Shown: one piece after another, positions 1 through 9,733 of the stretch
Layout: each line of letters starts with the position of its first letter
How positions within the stretch are numbered: the first letter of the stretch is position 1
Assembly (NCBI GenBank): GCA_902602695.1
Contig: CACKRO010000004.1
Coordinates: 1 to 64,000 of the forward strand
Reading direction: 5' to 3'
DNA length: 64,000 nt
Origin: an uncultured Alphaproteobacteria bacterium
GTDB taxonomy: Bacteria > Pseudomonadota > Alphaproteobacteria > HIMB59 > GCA-002718135
The notes under the pieces: generated by a model
Database searches by the model: none
Seen by the model: the letters and a program-made list of their open reading frames with translations, nothing else
Told to the model about the DNA's origin: nothing
Translations under genes and position numbers: made by a program

Positions 1-14
1 ATTAAATGGAGGAA

Positions 15-1343
15 ATGATGAATAAAATTTTAAATATTTTTTTAACTTTTATTCTTTCAGCTTTTTTCGCAACTTCAACATTTGCTGCCACTAAAGTAGT
101 TTGGTGGATGGAAAGTAGTGCAGATACTGACCCTACAGTTCAAGAAATGATGTGTGATGCTTTTAATGCTGAACAAGATGAAGTAGAATTAGAATGTGTA
201 TTCAAAGAAGACATTAATGATACTATCAGACCAGCACTTTTATCTGGAAGTGGACCGGACATGTTTGATACACCTGGTGCTTCTTACATAAAAATTTACC
301 AAGATGCAGGTCTTGTTAAATCTATGCAAGAGTATGCTGATCAATATGGTTGGCAAGATAAACTTCTAGGTTGGGCTTACAACTCAGGAGTCTTTGATGG
401 TGATTTATATTCAATTCCAAAAAACTATGAAACAATGATTTATTTTTATAATAAAACTTTGTTTGAAGAAAATGGATGGAGTACGCCAAATACTTTAGAA
501 GAAGTTGAATCTTTAGCTGCTAAAATCAAAGCTAAAGGAATGAATGTTTACGCGTATGGTTCTGCTGGATGGCAGCCAACTCACGAACATTTAGTAGGAA
601 ACTATTTCAACACTTATGCTGGACCAGATAATGTTTACAAAGCATTAATTGGTGAAAAAAAGTGGACAGATCCAGAGTTTGTAGAAGCAATTGAACTTTT
701 AAGAAAACACATGGTAGATGAAGGTTATTGGTCTGGGAATTTAGAGACATATTATTCTCTAGATTGGGATGATTTTAATAACGAGTTTGCTACCAGAGGT
801 TCTGCAATGCTCATGATTGGAACTTGGGGTTTCAATGTAACGGCAACGAATTTTGGAGAATCTTCTGATGATTGGGATTGGAATCCTTTACCAATTCTAA
901 ATTCACAGGCAGGAAGTGCTCCTAATTACCAACTTGCAACAGGTGGAACAATGTCCATCAATGCAGCATCTAAAAATGCAGATGGAGCTGCAAAAGTAAT
1001 TGATTGGATTCTTTCTGATAAAGCAAGAGCTCTTAAAGTTACTGGTAGCTTAGGTTATGGCGCTTGGTTGTTACCACTAAAATACACTGATGCTGACTTT
1101 GATCCTAATATTGATCCAAGACAAAAAAGATTCTTAACTGAATTCGCAGAAGCTTCTGATTCAGGAAATTATGGATATACAACATGGACATTCTATCCGA
1201 ATGACCCGGGTGTTCATATCTGGAAGGATATGGAAGTGGTTTGGGCTGGAGATATTACCCCACTTGAATTCATGGAAGAATCTCAAAGACTTTGGGACCA
1301 AGCTCGTGCAGACGATGCATTAGTTCCAGTTGGAAAAAGATAA
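15..1343 (+). CDS. Sugar ABC transporter extracellular solute-binding protein
   Basis: Signal peptide-like N-terminus (KILNIFLTFILSAFFATSTFA); family-1 SBP-like body (WWMESSADTDP..., GSGPDMFDTPG, GGTMSINAASKNADGAAKVIDWI). Track start at 6 overlaps a GGAGG; ATG at 15/18 is more likely. Confidence 0.9.
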   Translation: MMNKILNIFLTFILSAFFATSTFAATKVVWWMESSADTDPTVQEMMCDAFNAEQDEVELECVFKEDINDTIRPALLSGSGPDMFDTPGASYIKIYQDAGLVKSMQEYADQYGWQDKLLGWAYNSGVFDGDLYSIPKNYETMIYFYNKTLFEENGWSTPNTLEEVESLAAKIKAKGMNVYAYGSAGWQPTHEHLVGNYFNTYAGPDNVYKALIGEKKWTDPEFVEAIELLRKHMVDEGYWSGNLETYYSLDWDDFNNEFATRGSAMLMIGTWGFNVTATNFGESSDDWDWNPLPILNSQAGSAPNYQLATGGTMSINAASKNADGAAKVIDWILSDKARALKVTGSLGYGAWLLPLKYTDADFDPNIDPRQKRFLTEFAEASDSGNYGYTTWTFYPNDPGVHIWKDMEVVWAGDITPLEFMEESQRLWDQARADDALVPVGKR

Positions 1344-1355
1344 TTTATAAATTTA

Positions 1356-1381
1356 AATAAGGGGAAATATTTCCCCTTATT
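1356..1381. repeat. 26-nt perfect palindrome/stem-loop between SBP and permease genes
   Basis: AATAAGGGGAAAT|ATTTCCCCTTATT read directly in the intergenic gap. Confidence 0.85.
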
Positions 1382-1397
1382 AAAAAATAACAAAATT

Positions 1398-2276
1398 ATG
1401 CCAAAATTTTTAACAAGTATAAATGCAATTTCCTGGTACTTTTTATTTCCAGTTATATTCATTCATTTCTTTGTGGTAGCATTCCCGTCGATACTAAGTT
1501 TATTGTTATGTTTAACGGACTGGAATGGTTTTGGCAGAATAAACTATGTTGGATTAGAAAATTTTCAAGAATTATTTAGAGACCGTGTTTTCAAGAAAGC
1601 AGTTAAACACAACATAATTTGGACAGTAATGTTCTTAACAATACCAGTAATCGTAGCACTTACTATAGCATATCTTTTAACAGGAATAAAAAGAGGACAA
1701 CTTTTTTATAGGCTAGTTTATTTTTTTCCATACATTCTAGCTAGTATCGTTAATTGTTTGATTTGGAGATACATATTCCATCCAAGACATGGTTTAGGTG
1801 GTTGGTTTGAAAATCAAGGTATTGATTTTCTTGCTAAGTCACCATTTGCTATGAAGGAGACTGCCTTATACGCTGTTGCCTGGGTAGATATGTGGCATTT
1901 CTGGGGTTTCTTAGTTATTATCTATTTAACTGGAATGTATCAAGTTGATGACTCTCTCTATGAAGCAGCAGATATTGAAGGAGCAACAAAATTTCAAAAA
2001 TTTAGATACATTACTTTACCAATGATACGACCAATTTTTGTTTTATCTTTAATAATTATAATTATCTGGTCTGTCCCAACATTTGACTATGTATATATTT
2101 TAACAATGGGTGGGCCAGCATATAGTTCTGAAGTTGTAGCAAACCATTTATACTCGCAAGCCTTTCAACGAATGAATGTTGGTTACGCATCTACTATAGG
2201 TGTTATGATGTTCTTCTATGTTGGTATTATAGTAGGTTTCTTTGCAATTTTAAGGCGGATGGGTTGGGAGGTATAA
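1398..2276 (+). CDS. Sugar ABC transporter permease (MalF/UgpA-like)
   Basis: Multi-TM; EAA-type loop 'YEAADIEGATKFQKFRYITLPMIRPIF'. Confidence 0.9.
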   Translation: MPKFLTSINAISWYFLFPVIFIHFFVVAFPSILSLLLCLTDWNGFGRINYVGLENFQELFRDRVFKKAVKHNIIWTVMFLTIPVIVALTIAYLLTGIKRGQLFYRLVYFFPYILASIVNCLIWRYIFHPRHGLGGWFENQGIDFLAKSPFAMKETALYAVAWVDMWHFWGFLVIIYLTGMYQVDDSLYEAADIEGATKFQKFRYITLPMIRPIFVLSLIIIIIWSVPTFDYVYILTMGGPAYSSEVVANHLYSQAFQRMNVGYASTIGVMMFFYVGIIVGFFAILRRMGWEV

Positions 2277-2284
2277 AATTATAA

Positions 2285-3127
2285 ATGGCAACTGCAAGAT
2301 TTAGACAAAGATCGAGCTATATAAATCATGCCATTTTGATTTTTATGGCTTTAACAATAATTTTACCATTACTAGTTTTAGCTTTTAATTCTATAAAACC
2401 ATCTTCTGAATTTGGAGCAAATCCTTTAGGTTTTCCAAATGAAATAAGATTAATGAATTATTATGATGCGTGGGTGAATGGAAATTATACTCAAATATTT
2501 ACAAATTCACTCACCTTAGTTATTGGAACTTTAATATTGAATTTGACTGTTTCGGGTCTAGCTGCTTTCAGTTTGGCAGTTTTAAACCCAAAAGGAATTC
2601 AAACAATTGTTGTTGGTTTATATCTTTTAGTTGGAATTAGTATTCCTGCACAATTATTTATTTTACCATTATTTTTAATGTGGAAAACCTTATACCTCCT
2701 AGACACAAGGATTGGTTTAATTATAATTTATAGCGCTTTAAATGCTCCATTCGCAACTTTTTTAATTCGATCATACATGTTGCAACTACCGACAGAACTT
2801 TTTGAAGCCGCTAAGCTAGATGGAGCATCCGTAATGCAATTGTTTACAAGGGTTGCTCTACCTCTTTCTTGGCCAGTTTTTTTAACAACTGCTCTTATTG
2901 TATCATTAACAGTTTGGAATGAGTTTTTATTTGCTATTACTTTTATTATTACTGATGAATACAAACCCATTTCCTCAATTTTATTTACATTTCAAAGTAG
3001 ATTTGCAAATGATTATGGATTGGTAAGCGCAGCTTCCATTTTAATGGCTGCACCAATTGCTATTTTATTTATGTTTTTTCAAAGACGTTTCATTGCTGGT
3101 TTAACCAGTGGAGCAACAAAAGGTTAG
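2285..3127 (+). CDS. Sugar ABC transporter permease (MalG/UgpE-like)
   Basis: Multi-TM; EAA loop 'FEAAKLDGASVMQLFTRVALPLSWPVF'. Confidence 0.9.
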   Translation: MATARFRQRSSYINHAILIFMALTIILPLLVLAFNSIKPSSEFGANPLGFPNEIRLMNYYDAWVNGNYTQIFTNSLTLVIGTLILNLTVSGLAAFSLAVLNPKGIQTIVVGLYLLVGISIPAQLFILPLFLMWKTLYLLDTRIGLIIIYSALNAPFATFLIRSYMLQLPTELFEAAKLDGASVMQLFTRVALPLSWPVFLTTALIVSLTVWNEFLFAITFIITDEYKPISSILFTFQSRFANDYGLVSAASILMAAPIAILFMFFQRRFIAGLTSGATKG

Positions 3128-3142
3128 TTCAATGGGAGGAAG

Positions 3143-5308
3143 ATGGAACTTAATAAAGAATATCAGGAGAAAGTCTATTCAGGAGTTTTAGGTAAAATTA
3201 TAGGTGTCTATCTTGGCAGACCTTTTGAGGGTTGGTGGTATGATAGAATTATAAAGGAATTAGGGCCAATTAATTATTATGTAAATGATAAGTTAAATAT
3301 GCCTATTCAAATCACAGATGATGACTTAACTGGAACATTTAGATTTATAAACGCCTTAAAAGATTTTAAATATGATAAAAATATTTCTTCCAAGCAAATC
3401 GGTCAAACATGGTTAAATTATTGTTTAGAAAACCAGGCTGTTTTATGGTGGGGTGGTAAAGGTACATCATCAGAAGATACTGCTTATCAAAATTTAAAAC
3501 AGGGTATTGATGCTCCTGATAGTGGATCTATTAAAACAAATGGTAAAATTGTTGCTGAACAAATAGGTGCTCAGATCTTTATTGATGGTTGGGGATTAGT
3601 TTCACCAGGTGATCCAGATCAAGCAGCTGATTTTGCAAAAAAAGCAGGTAGTGTTAGTCACGATGGTGAGTCAGTATACGCAGCTCAAGTTGTTGCTGCA
3701 ATGGAGGCCATGGCTTTTATAGAAAAGGACACAAAAAAAATTATTGAGCATTGCAAAAAATATATTCCAAAAGATTCAACAATTTTTAAACTTATATCTG
3801 ACATTCAAGACTGGAGCTCAGGTAATTTAGATTGGGAGCAAGCAAGAGAAAAAATAGATAATTTTTATGGATATGAAAAATTCATAGGCGGTGTTCACAT
3901 TGTCCCAAATCATGCATTAATTATTTTAGCATTATTATTTGGCGATGATAATTTTCAAAAATCCTTAATGATTGTTAATACTTCAGGATGGGATACAGAT
4001 TGTAATTCTGGAAATGTAGGATGTTTTCTTGGAATTAAAAATGGACTTGAAAGTATAAAAGATGGTCCTGATTATATTACTCCTGTTAATGATACTATTT
4101 ATCTTCCAACTAGTAATGGAGCTGAAACAATGACTGATGCTCTTAGAGAAAGTCAAAATATTGTAAATATTACAAGACGGATTAACGGTTTGGAAAATAA
4201 TTTAATAAAAGATAATGCAAGATACAATTTTGAAATGCCTGACTCAACTCAGGCTTGGAAGGTTAATAAGTTAAATGATAATAATCTTAATACTAGAATT
4301 GCAAATGTTGCTTATGAATCAAATATTGGTCAAAGAGCTCTAGAAATTGACTTTTCTAATTTATCAATTGGTCATTCAAGTGTTGTGTATGTAGATACTT
4401 TTTTCCCAGATTGGTTTACTGAATTAAAAGGCGTTCAAAGGCAGAAATTTTTTCATTATGATTTTGTTGGATGTCCAATAGTTTATACTGGTCAAAAAAT
4501 TAAAACTGAAATAATTTCTAAAAGTAAAAATAATATTAAAGTTACTTTATTTATAAAATATTGGGGAGAAGAAGATAAACTAAAACAAATAGATGCAGAG
4601 CAATATGAACTTTTAAATAATGAAGTAAAATCTATTGAGTGGACTGTTCCAGACACATTTTCTAATCCAATTGGACAAATTGGATTTGTTATTTCTTCAG
4701 ATACAAATACTTCAGGTAAACTGTTAATTAATTATCTTGATATTGAAGGAACACCAAAAACAACTTTTAAAAGACCTGAACATATAGAAAATGCTGCAAA
4801 AAATGGATATTTTTTCAATCAAGAATTTTATGGTCAATTATGGAAAAGAGCATGGGTTAACGATATTGATAAGTGGCAATATAGATGGATGGAGTCTTTT
4901 AAAATAATTAACGGTGTGGGAAGAGGGCATATTTTACAGGGTTCATCTTCTTGGAAGGATTATTCTGTTTCTTCTAAAGTTAATTTTCCTTTAGCATCAG
5001 CTGGAGGATTAATTATAAGATCTCAAGGTGTAAAAAGGTATTATTCTTTAGAATTAACGTCAAAAAATAAATTACAGATAAATAAAATGTTCTATGAACT
5101 TGAAACGTTAAAAGAAGTAGATTTCAATTTTGAATTTTATAAAGATTATGAATTACGATTTGTAGTTAAAGGAAATAAATTATCTGGTTATGTAGATGGG
5201 AATCTTTTAATTGAGACACAAGATAAAGATAACTCATTTGAATCTGGGATGATTGGTTTTATTGCTCAAGATGGAACATTATCATCAAACGCAATTAGCA
5301 TAGAATAA
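3143..5308 (+). CDS. ADP-ribosylglycohydrolase-family protein with C-terminal beta/LamG-like regions (paralog 1)
   Basis: DraG-type motifs 'TDDDLTGTF', 'SVSHDGESVYAAQ', 'GWDTDCNSGNVGC'; C-terminus 'GGLIIRSQGVKRYYSLELTSKNKLQINKM' resembles ConA/LamG-like domains. SD ggagg upstream. Confidence 0.85.
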   Translation: MELNKEYQEKVYSGVLGKIIGVYLGRPFEGWWYDRIIKELGPINYYVNDKLNMPIQITDDDLTGTFRFINALKDFKYDKNISSKQIGQTWLNYCLENQAVLWWGGKGTSSEDTAYQNLKQGIDAPDSGSIKTNGKIVAEQIGAQIFIDGWGLVSPGDPDQAADFAKKAGSVSHDGESVYAAQVVAAMEAMAFIEKDTKKIIEHCKKYIPKDSTIFKLISDIQDWSSGNLDWEQAREKIDNFYGYEKFIGGVHIVPNHALIILALLFGDDNFQKSLMIVNTSGWDTDCNSGNVGCFLGIKNGLESIKDGPDYITPVNDTIYLPTSNGAETMTDALRESQNIVNITRRINGLENNLIKDNARYNFEMPDSTQAWKVNKLNDNNLNTRIANVAYESNIGQRALEIDFSNLSIGHSSVVYVDTFFPDWFTELKGVQRQKFFHYDFVGCPIVYTGQKIKTEIISKSKNNIKVTLFIKYWGEEDKLKQIDAEQYELLNNEVKSIEWTVPDTFSNPIGQIGFVISSDTNTSGKLLINYLDIEGTPKTTFKRPEHIENAAKNGYFFNQEFYGQLWKRAWVNDIDKWQYRWMESFKIINGVGRGHILQGSSSWKDYSVSSKVNFPLASAGGLIIRSQGVKRYYSLELTSKNKLQINKMFYELETLKEVDFNFEFYKDYELRFVVKGNKLSGYVDGNLLIETQDKDNSFESGMIGFIAQDGTLSSNAISIE

Positions 5309-5320
5309 AATTTATTGGTT

Positions 5321-7525
5321 ATGAAATTAGATAATATCTTTGAAAATAAAGTTTATGCTGGAGTTTTAGGAAAGATTATTGGAGTCTACTTAGGAAGACC
5401 TTTTGAAGGTTGGCCGTATGATAAAATAATCAAAGAACTTGGACCTATTTATTATTATGTAAATGATAAATTAAATGTACCTATGCATGTAACTGATGAC
5501 GATCTTAATGGTACGTTTGCATTTATCAAAGCTTTTGAAGATTTTAATTTTGATAAAAATATTACTTCTGAACAAATCGGTCAAACATGGTTAAATTATT
5601 GTTTAGAAAATCAAGCTGTATTGGCATGGGCAGGAAAGGGACTACTAACTGAAGAAAGTGCATATTTAAATTTAAAGCAAGGTATTACAGCTCCTGATAG
5701 TGGATCTATAAAAATAAATGGAAAAATTATAGCTGAACAAATTGGTGCTCAAATTTTTATTGATGGTTGGGGTATGATTGCCGGAGGTGATCCTGATTTT
5801 GCATCTGATTTAGCTAAAAAAGCAGGAAGTGTTAGTCATGATGGAGAATCTGTCTATGGTGCTCAAGTTGTTGCATCAATGGAAGCAATGGCATTTATTG
5901 AAAATGATACAAGGAAAATAATTGAGCATTGTAAAAAATATATTCCTAATGATTCTATTATTTATAAATTAATATCAGATATCCAGGATTGGAGTTCTGG
6001 TAATTTAGATTGGGAACAAGCAAGATCTAAAATAGAAGAAAATTATGGATATGATAAGTACCAAGGTTTTTGCCATATTGTTCCAAATCATGCTTTGATA
6101 ATTTTAGCTCTTTTGTTTGGAGATGATGATTTTCAAAAAACATTAATGATTGTTAATACTGCTGGCTGGGATACTGATTGCAACTCAGGCAATGTAGGTT
6201 GTTTTATGGGTATTAAAAATGGCATAGAAGGAATCCAGAAGGGTCCAGACTTTATTTCACCAGTAAATGACACATTATATATAACATCAGCTCGTGGCTC
6301 AGAAACAATGACTGATGCTCTTAGAGAAAGTCAAAATATAATTAACATTAGAAGAAAGTTAGATGGTCTTGAAAGTAAGGTTATAAAAAATAATGCTAGA
6401 TATAATTTTGAAATGGAAACATCCACACAAGGATGGATGGTTGATAAATCAAATGATAATAATCAGAATACTCTCTTAAAAAATATCGAATATAAATCTA
6501 ATATTGGAAATAGAGCACTTGAGATAAATTTTAATAATCTAACAAAAGGTATTAATAGCGAGTTACATGTAAATACTTTTTTTCCAGAAGAGTTTACAAC
6601 CTTAAATGAGCAACAAGAAATGATGCTCATGGTGTACAGTTTTGTTGGGTGTCCTATAATTTATTCTGGTCAAAATATTATAACTGAAATAATTTCAAAA
6701 ACAAAAAAAGATATAAAAGTTAAATTGTTTATTAAATATTATGGTGAAGGTGATAAATTAAGTAAAATAAATTCAGCTGAATATATCCTATCAGAGCATC
6801 AGACAGAAACATTAGAATGGAATGTTCCTGATACATTTTCAAACCCTATTGCGCAGATTGGAATTTCTATTTCTTCTGATGAGCAAGTATCAGGTAAAGC
6901 CTTGATGAATTATCTTCATATTTCTGGAATACCTCAAATGACATTTAGAAGACCAGATCATATTAAGGATAATCACGCTAATACCAAAAGTCACAATATT
7001 AAATCTTTAACAAATGGGATTTATATTCCCGAAGAAGATAAATATTATGGGCAATTATGGAGATTAGCTTGGGTAAATGATGTAGACAAATGGTACAGTG
7101 TAGGAAAAAATTCTTTTGGATTAATAAAAAATAATTCAAGAGGACATATTTTTACTGGCTCATCTGAATTGAAAGATTATTCTGTATCTTCAAAAATTCT
7201 GTTTCGTTTGGCATCTTCTGGAGGAGTAATTATTAGATCTCAAGGACTTCAAAGATATTACTCCTTAGAAATAACATCTACAAACAAATTACAAATTAAT
7301 AAAATGGAATATGGTCTAAAAAATTTGAAAGAAGTAGATTTTAAGTTTGAGCAATTCAAAGTATACGAAGTACGTTTTGAGGCTTATGGCAAAATTTTAA
7401 AAGGTTTTATTAACAATCAATTGTTAATTGAAGTTGAGGATAAGACAAATCAGTTTGATAAAGGAATGATAGGTTATATTGTTGAAAATGGAACTATTAT
7501 TAGTGAAGATATTTCTATAAATTGA
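5321..7525 (+). CDS. ADP-ribosylglycohydrolase-family protein with C-terminal beta/LamG-like regions (paralog 2)
   Basis: 'TDDDLNGTF', 'SVSHDGESVYGAQ', 'GWDTDCNSGNVGC'. Track start 5315 is TTG; ATG at 5321 preferred. Confidence 0.85.
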   Translation: MKLDNIFENKVYAGVLGKIIGVYLGRPFEGWPYDKIIKELGPIYYYVNDKLNVPMHVTDDDLNGTFAFIKAFEDFNFDKNITSEQIGQTWLNYCLENQAVLAWAGKGLLTEESAYLNLKQGITAPDSGSIKINGKIIAEQIGAQIFIDGWGMIAGGDPDFASDLAKKAGSVSHDGESVYGAQVVASMEAMAFIENDTRKIIEHCKKYIPNDSIIYKLISDIQDWSSGNLDWEQARSKIEENYGYDKYQGFCHIVPNHALIILALLFGDDDFQKTLMIVNTAGWDTDCNSGNVGCFMGIKNGIEGIQKGPDFISPVNDTLYITSARGSETMTDALRESQNIINIRRKLDGLESKVIKNNARYNFEMETSTQGWMVDKSNDNNQNTLLKNIEYKSNIGNRALEINFNNLTKGINSELHVNTFFPEEFTTLNEQQEMMLMVYSFVGCPIIYSGQNIITEIISKTKKDIKVKLFIKYYGEGDKLSKINSAEYILSEHQTETLEWNVPDTFSNPIAQIGISISSDEQVSGKALMNYLHISGIPQMTFRRPDHIKDNHANTKSHNIKSLTNGIYIPEEDKYYGQLWRLAWVNDVDKWYSVGKNSFGLIKNNSRGHIFTGSSELKDYSVSSKILFRLASSGGVIIRSQGLQRYYSLEITSTNKLQINKMEYGLKNLKEVDFKFEQFKVYEVRFEAYGKILKGFINNQLLIEVEDKTNQFDKGMIGYIVENGTIISEDISIN

Positions 7526-7550
7526 TAAGTTGATCATTTGGGAGAAAAAT

Positions 7551-9713
7551 ATGAATTTAGATAAAGTATTTGAAAATAAAGTTTATGCTGGTGTCCTAGG
7601 CAAGATCATTGGTGTCTATCTTGGTAGGCCTTTTGAGGGCTGGTCTTACGATCGCATAATGGAAGAACTAGGTCCAATTAATTATTACGTAAATGATAAA
7701 CTTGATTTTCCTATACATGTTACAGATGATGATCTTTCTGGTACTTTTAGGTTCATTAATGCTCTGAAACATTTTAACTATGATAAAAAAATATCTGCAA
7801 AACAAATTGGTCAAACATGGCTTAACTATTGTTTAGAAAATCAAACTATTTTAGCTTGGGCTGGCAAAGGTATTTTAACTGAAGAAAGTGCATACATGAA
7901 TTTAAAACAAGGAATTCATGCACCTGAAAGTGGCTCAATTGAAAGAAACGGTAAAGTGATAGCTGAACAAATTGGCGCCCAAATTTTTATTGATGGTTGG
8001 GGAATGGTTTCTCCTGGAGATCCAGAACAAGCTGTTGATTTAGCTAAAAGAGCAGGCAGTGTAAGTCATGATGGGGAATCTGTTTACGGTGCTCAAGTCG
8101 TTGCTGCAATGGAGTCTATGGCATTTATCGAAAATGATATTAAAAAAATTATTGAAGAAAGTAAAAAATTTGTACCAACTGACTCAACAATTTACAAACT
8201 CATATCAGATATCCAGGATTGGAGTTCTGGTAATTTAGATTGGGAACAAGCAAGATCTAAAATTGAAGATAAATATGGATACAGTAAATTTCCAGGAAAT
8301 TGTCACATTGTACCTAATCATGCACTCATTATATTAGCATTACTATTTGGAGATGATGATTTTCAAAAATCATTAATGATAGTTAATACTGCAGGTTGGG
8401 ATACAGATTGTAATTCTGGAAATGTTGGCTGTATTTTAGGAATAAAAAATGGATTAGAAGGTATCCAGAAGGGCCCAGATTATATTACCCCAGTTAATGA
8501 TATAATTTATTTACCATCTGCATATGGTTCTGAAACTATGACTGATGCCTTATTGGAAAGTCAAAATATTATTAATATAACAAGAAAAATGAATGGGCTT
8601 GAAGGCAAGGTTATAAAAAATAATGCTAGATATAATTTTGAAATGGAAACATCCACTCAAGGATGGATGGTTGATAAAGCAAACGATAATAATCTAAATA
8701 CTAATTTATCAAATGTAGAATACAAATCTAATAATGGTACTAGAGCACTACAAGTTAGTTTTACAGATTTGTCTTTTGGTCTTTCTAGTGAAATTTTTGT
8801 AGATAGTTTTTTCCCCGAATGGTTTACAAAATTAGAAGGTTATCAGGTACAAAGATATTTTCATTATGATTATGTTGCTTGCCCCCTTGTTTATACAGGT
8901 CAAAATATAAAAACTGAGATTGTTTCAAAATCTGAAAAAGATTTAAGAATTAATTTGTTCATAAAATATTGGGGCGAGGGTGATAAATTAATTAAAATCT
9001 CTTCTGAGGATCATACTATCAAAGCTAATGAAAATAATGTTATAGAGTGGAATGTTCCTGACACATTCTCTAATCCAATTGGTCAAATGGGAATAAGTAT
9101 AAATTCTGATGATAATGTTACAGGTAAATTATTAATTAATTATTTAAATATTTCTGGTTCTCCTAAAATGACATTCAGAAGACCAGATCATATAGATGAA
9201 TTTAAAAGAGGTATTTTTTATAAAGAAGAAGTTTACGGTCAATTATGGAAAAGAGCTTGGGTAAATGATGTAGATAAATGGCAATACCGTCATAACGAGT
9301 CGTTTAAAGTTGTTAGAGGTATCGGCCGTGGTCATATAATGACTGGAAGTGAAACATGGAAAGATTATTCAATTTCAGCAAAAATTTCTATTCCTCTTGC
9401 ATCTGCTGGAGGTTTGATACTTAGATCACAAGGACTTAAAAGGTATTATTCTCTTGAGCTTACAAAAGAAAATAAACTTAAAATTAATAAAATGGAGTAC
9501 GACCTGAAAACTCTTAAAGAAATTGATTTTGATCTCGAATTCTTTAAAGACTATGAATTGAAATTTAAGGTTGATGGTAATAAATTACAAGGTTTTGTTG
9601 ATAATAAACTATTAATTGAAGTTGAAGATAAATCGAACCCATATGAAGAGGGAATGATTGGTTTTTTAACTGAAAATGGTGCCATTCAGAGTGATTCAAT
9701 ATCAATTGAGTAA
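7551..9713 (+). CDS. ADP-ribosylglycohydrolase-family protein with C-terminal beta/LamG-like regions (paralog 3)
   Basis: 'TDDDLSGTF', 'SVSHDGESVYGAQ', 'GWDTDCNSGNVGC'. Track start 7530 is TTG; ATG 7551 with SD GGGAG preferred. Confidence 0.85.
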   Translation: MNLDKVFENKVYAGVLGKIIGVYLGRPFEGWSYDRIMEELGPINYYVNDKLDFPIHVTDDDLSGTFRFINALKHFNYDKKISAKQIGQTWLNYCLENQTILAWAGKGILTEESAYMNLKQGIHAPESGSIERNGKVIAEQIGAQIFIDGWGMVSPGDPEQAVDLAKRAGSVSHDGESVYGAQVVAAMESMAFIENDIKKIIEESKKFVPTDSTIYKLISDIQDWSSGNLDWEQARSKIEDKYGYSKFPGNCHIVPNHALIILALLFGDDDFQKSLMIVNTAGWDTDCNSGNVGCILGIKNGLEGIQKGPDYITPVNDIIYLPSAYGSETMTDALLESQNIINITRKMNGLEGKVIKNNARYNFEMETSTQGWMVDKANDNNLNTNLSNVEYKSNNGTRALQVSFTDLSFGLSSEIFVDSFFPEWFTKLEGYQVQRYFHYDYVACPLVYTGQNIKTEIVSKSEKDLRINLFIKYWGEGDKLIKISSEDHTIKANENNVIEWNVPDTFSNPIGQMGISINSDDNVTGKLLINYLNISGSPKMTFRRPDHIDEFKRGIFYKEEVYGQLWKRAWVNDVDKWQYRHNESFKVVRGIGRGHIMTGSETWKDYSISAKISIPLASAGGLILRSQGLKRYYSLELTKENKLKINKMEYDLKTLKEIDFDLEFFKDYELKFKVDGNKLQGFVDNKLLIEVEDKSNPYEEGMIGFLTENGAIQSDSISIE

Positions 9714-9733
9714 AAAGACAAAGAGGAGGAATG

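Noticed and set aside
2728-2970. Minus-strand 80-aa ORF inside the second sugar permease
   Set aside because: Antisense to a conserved permease; no supporting motif.
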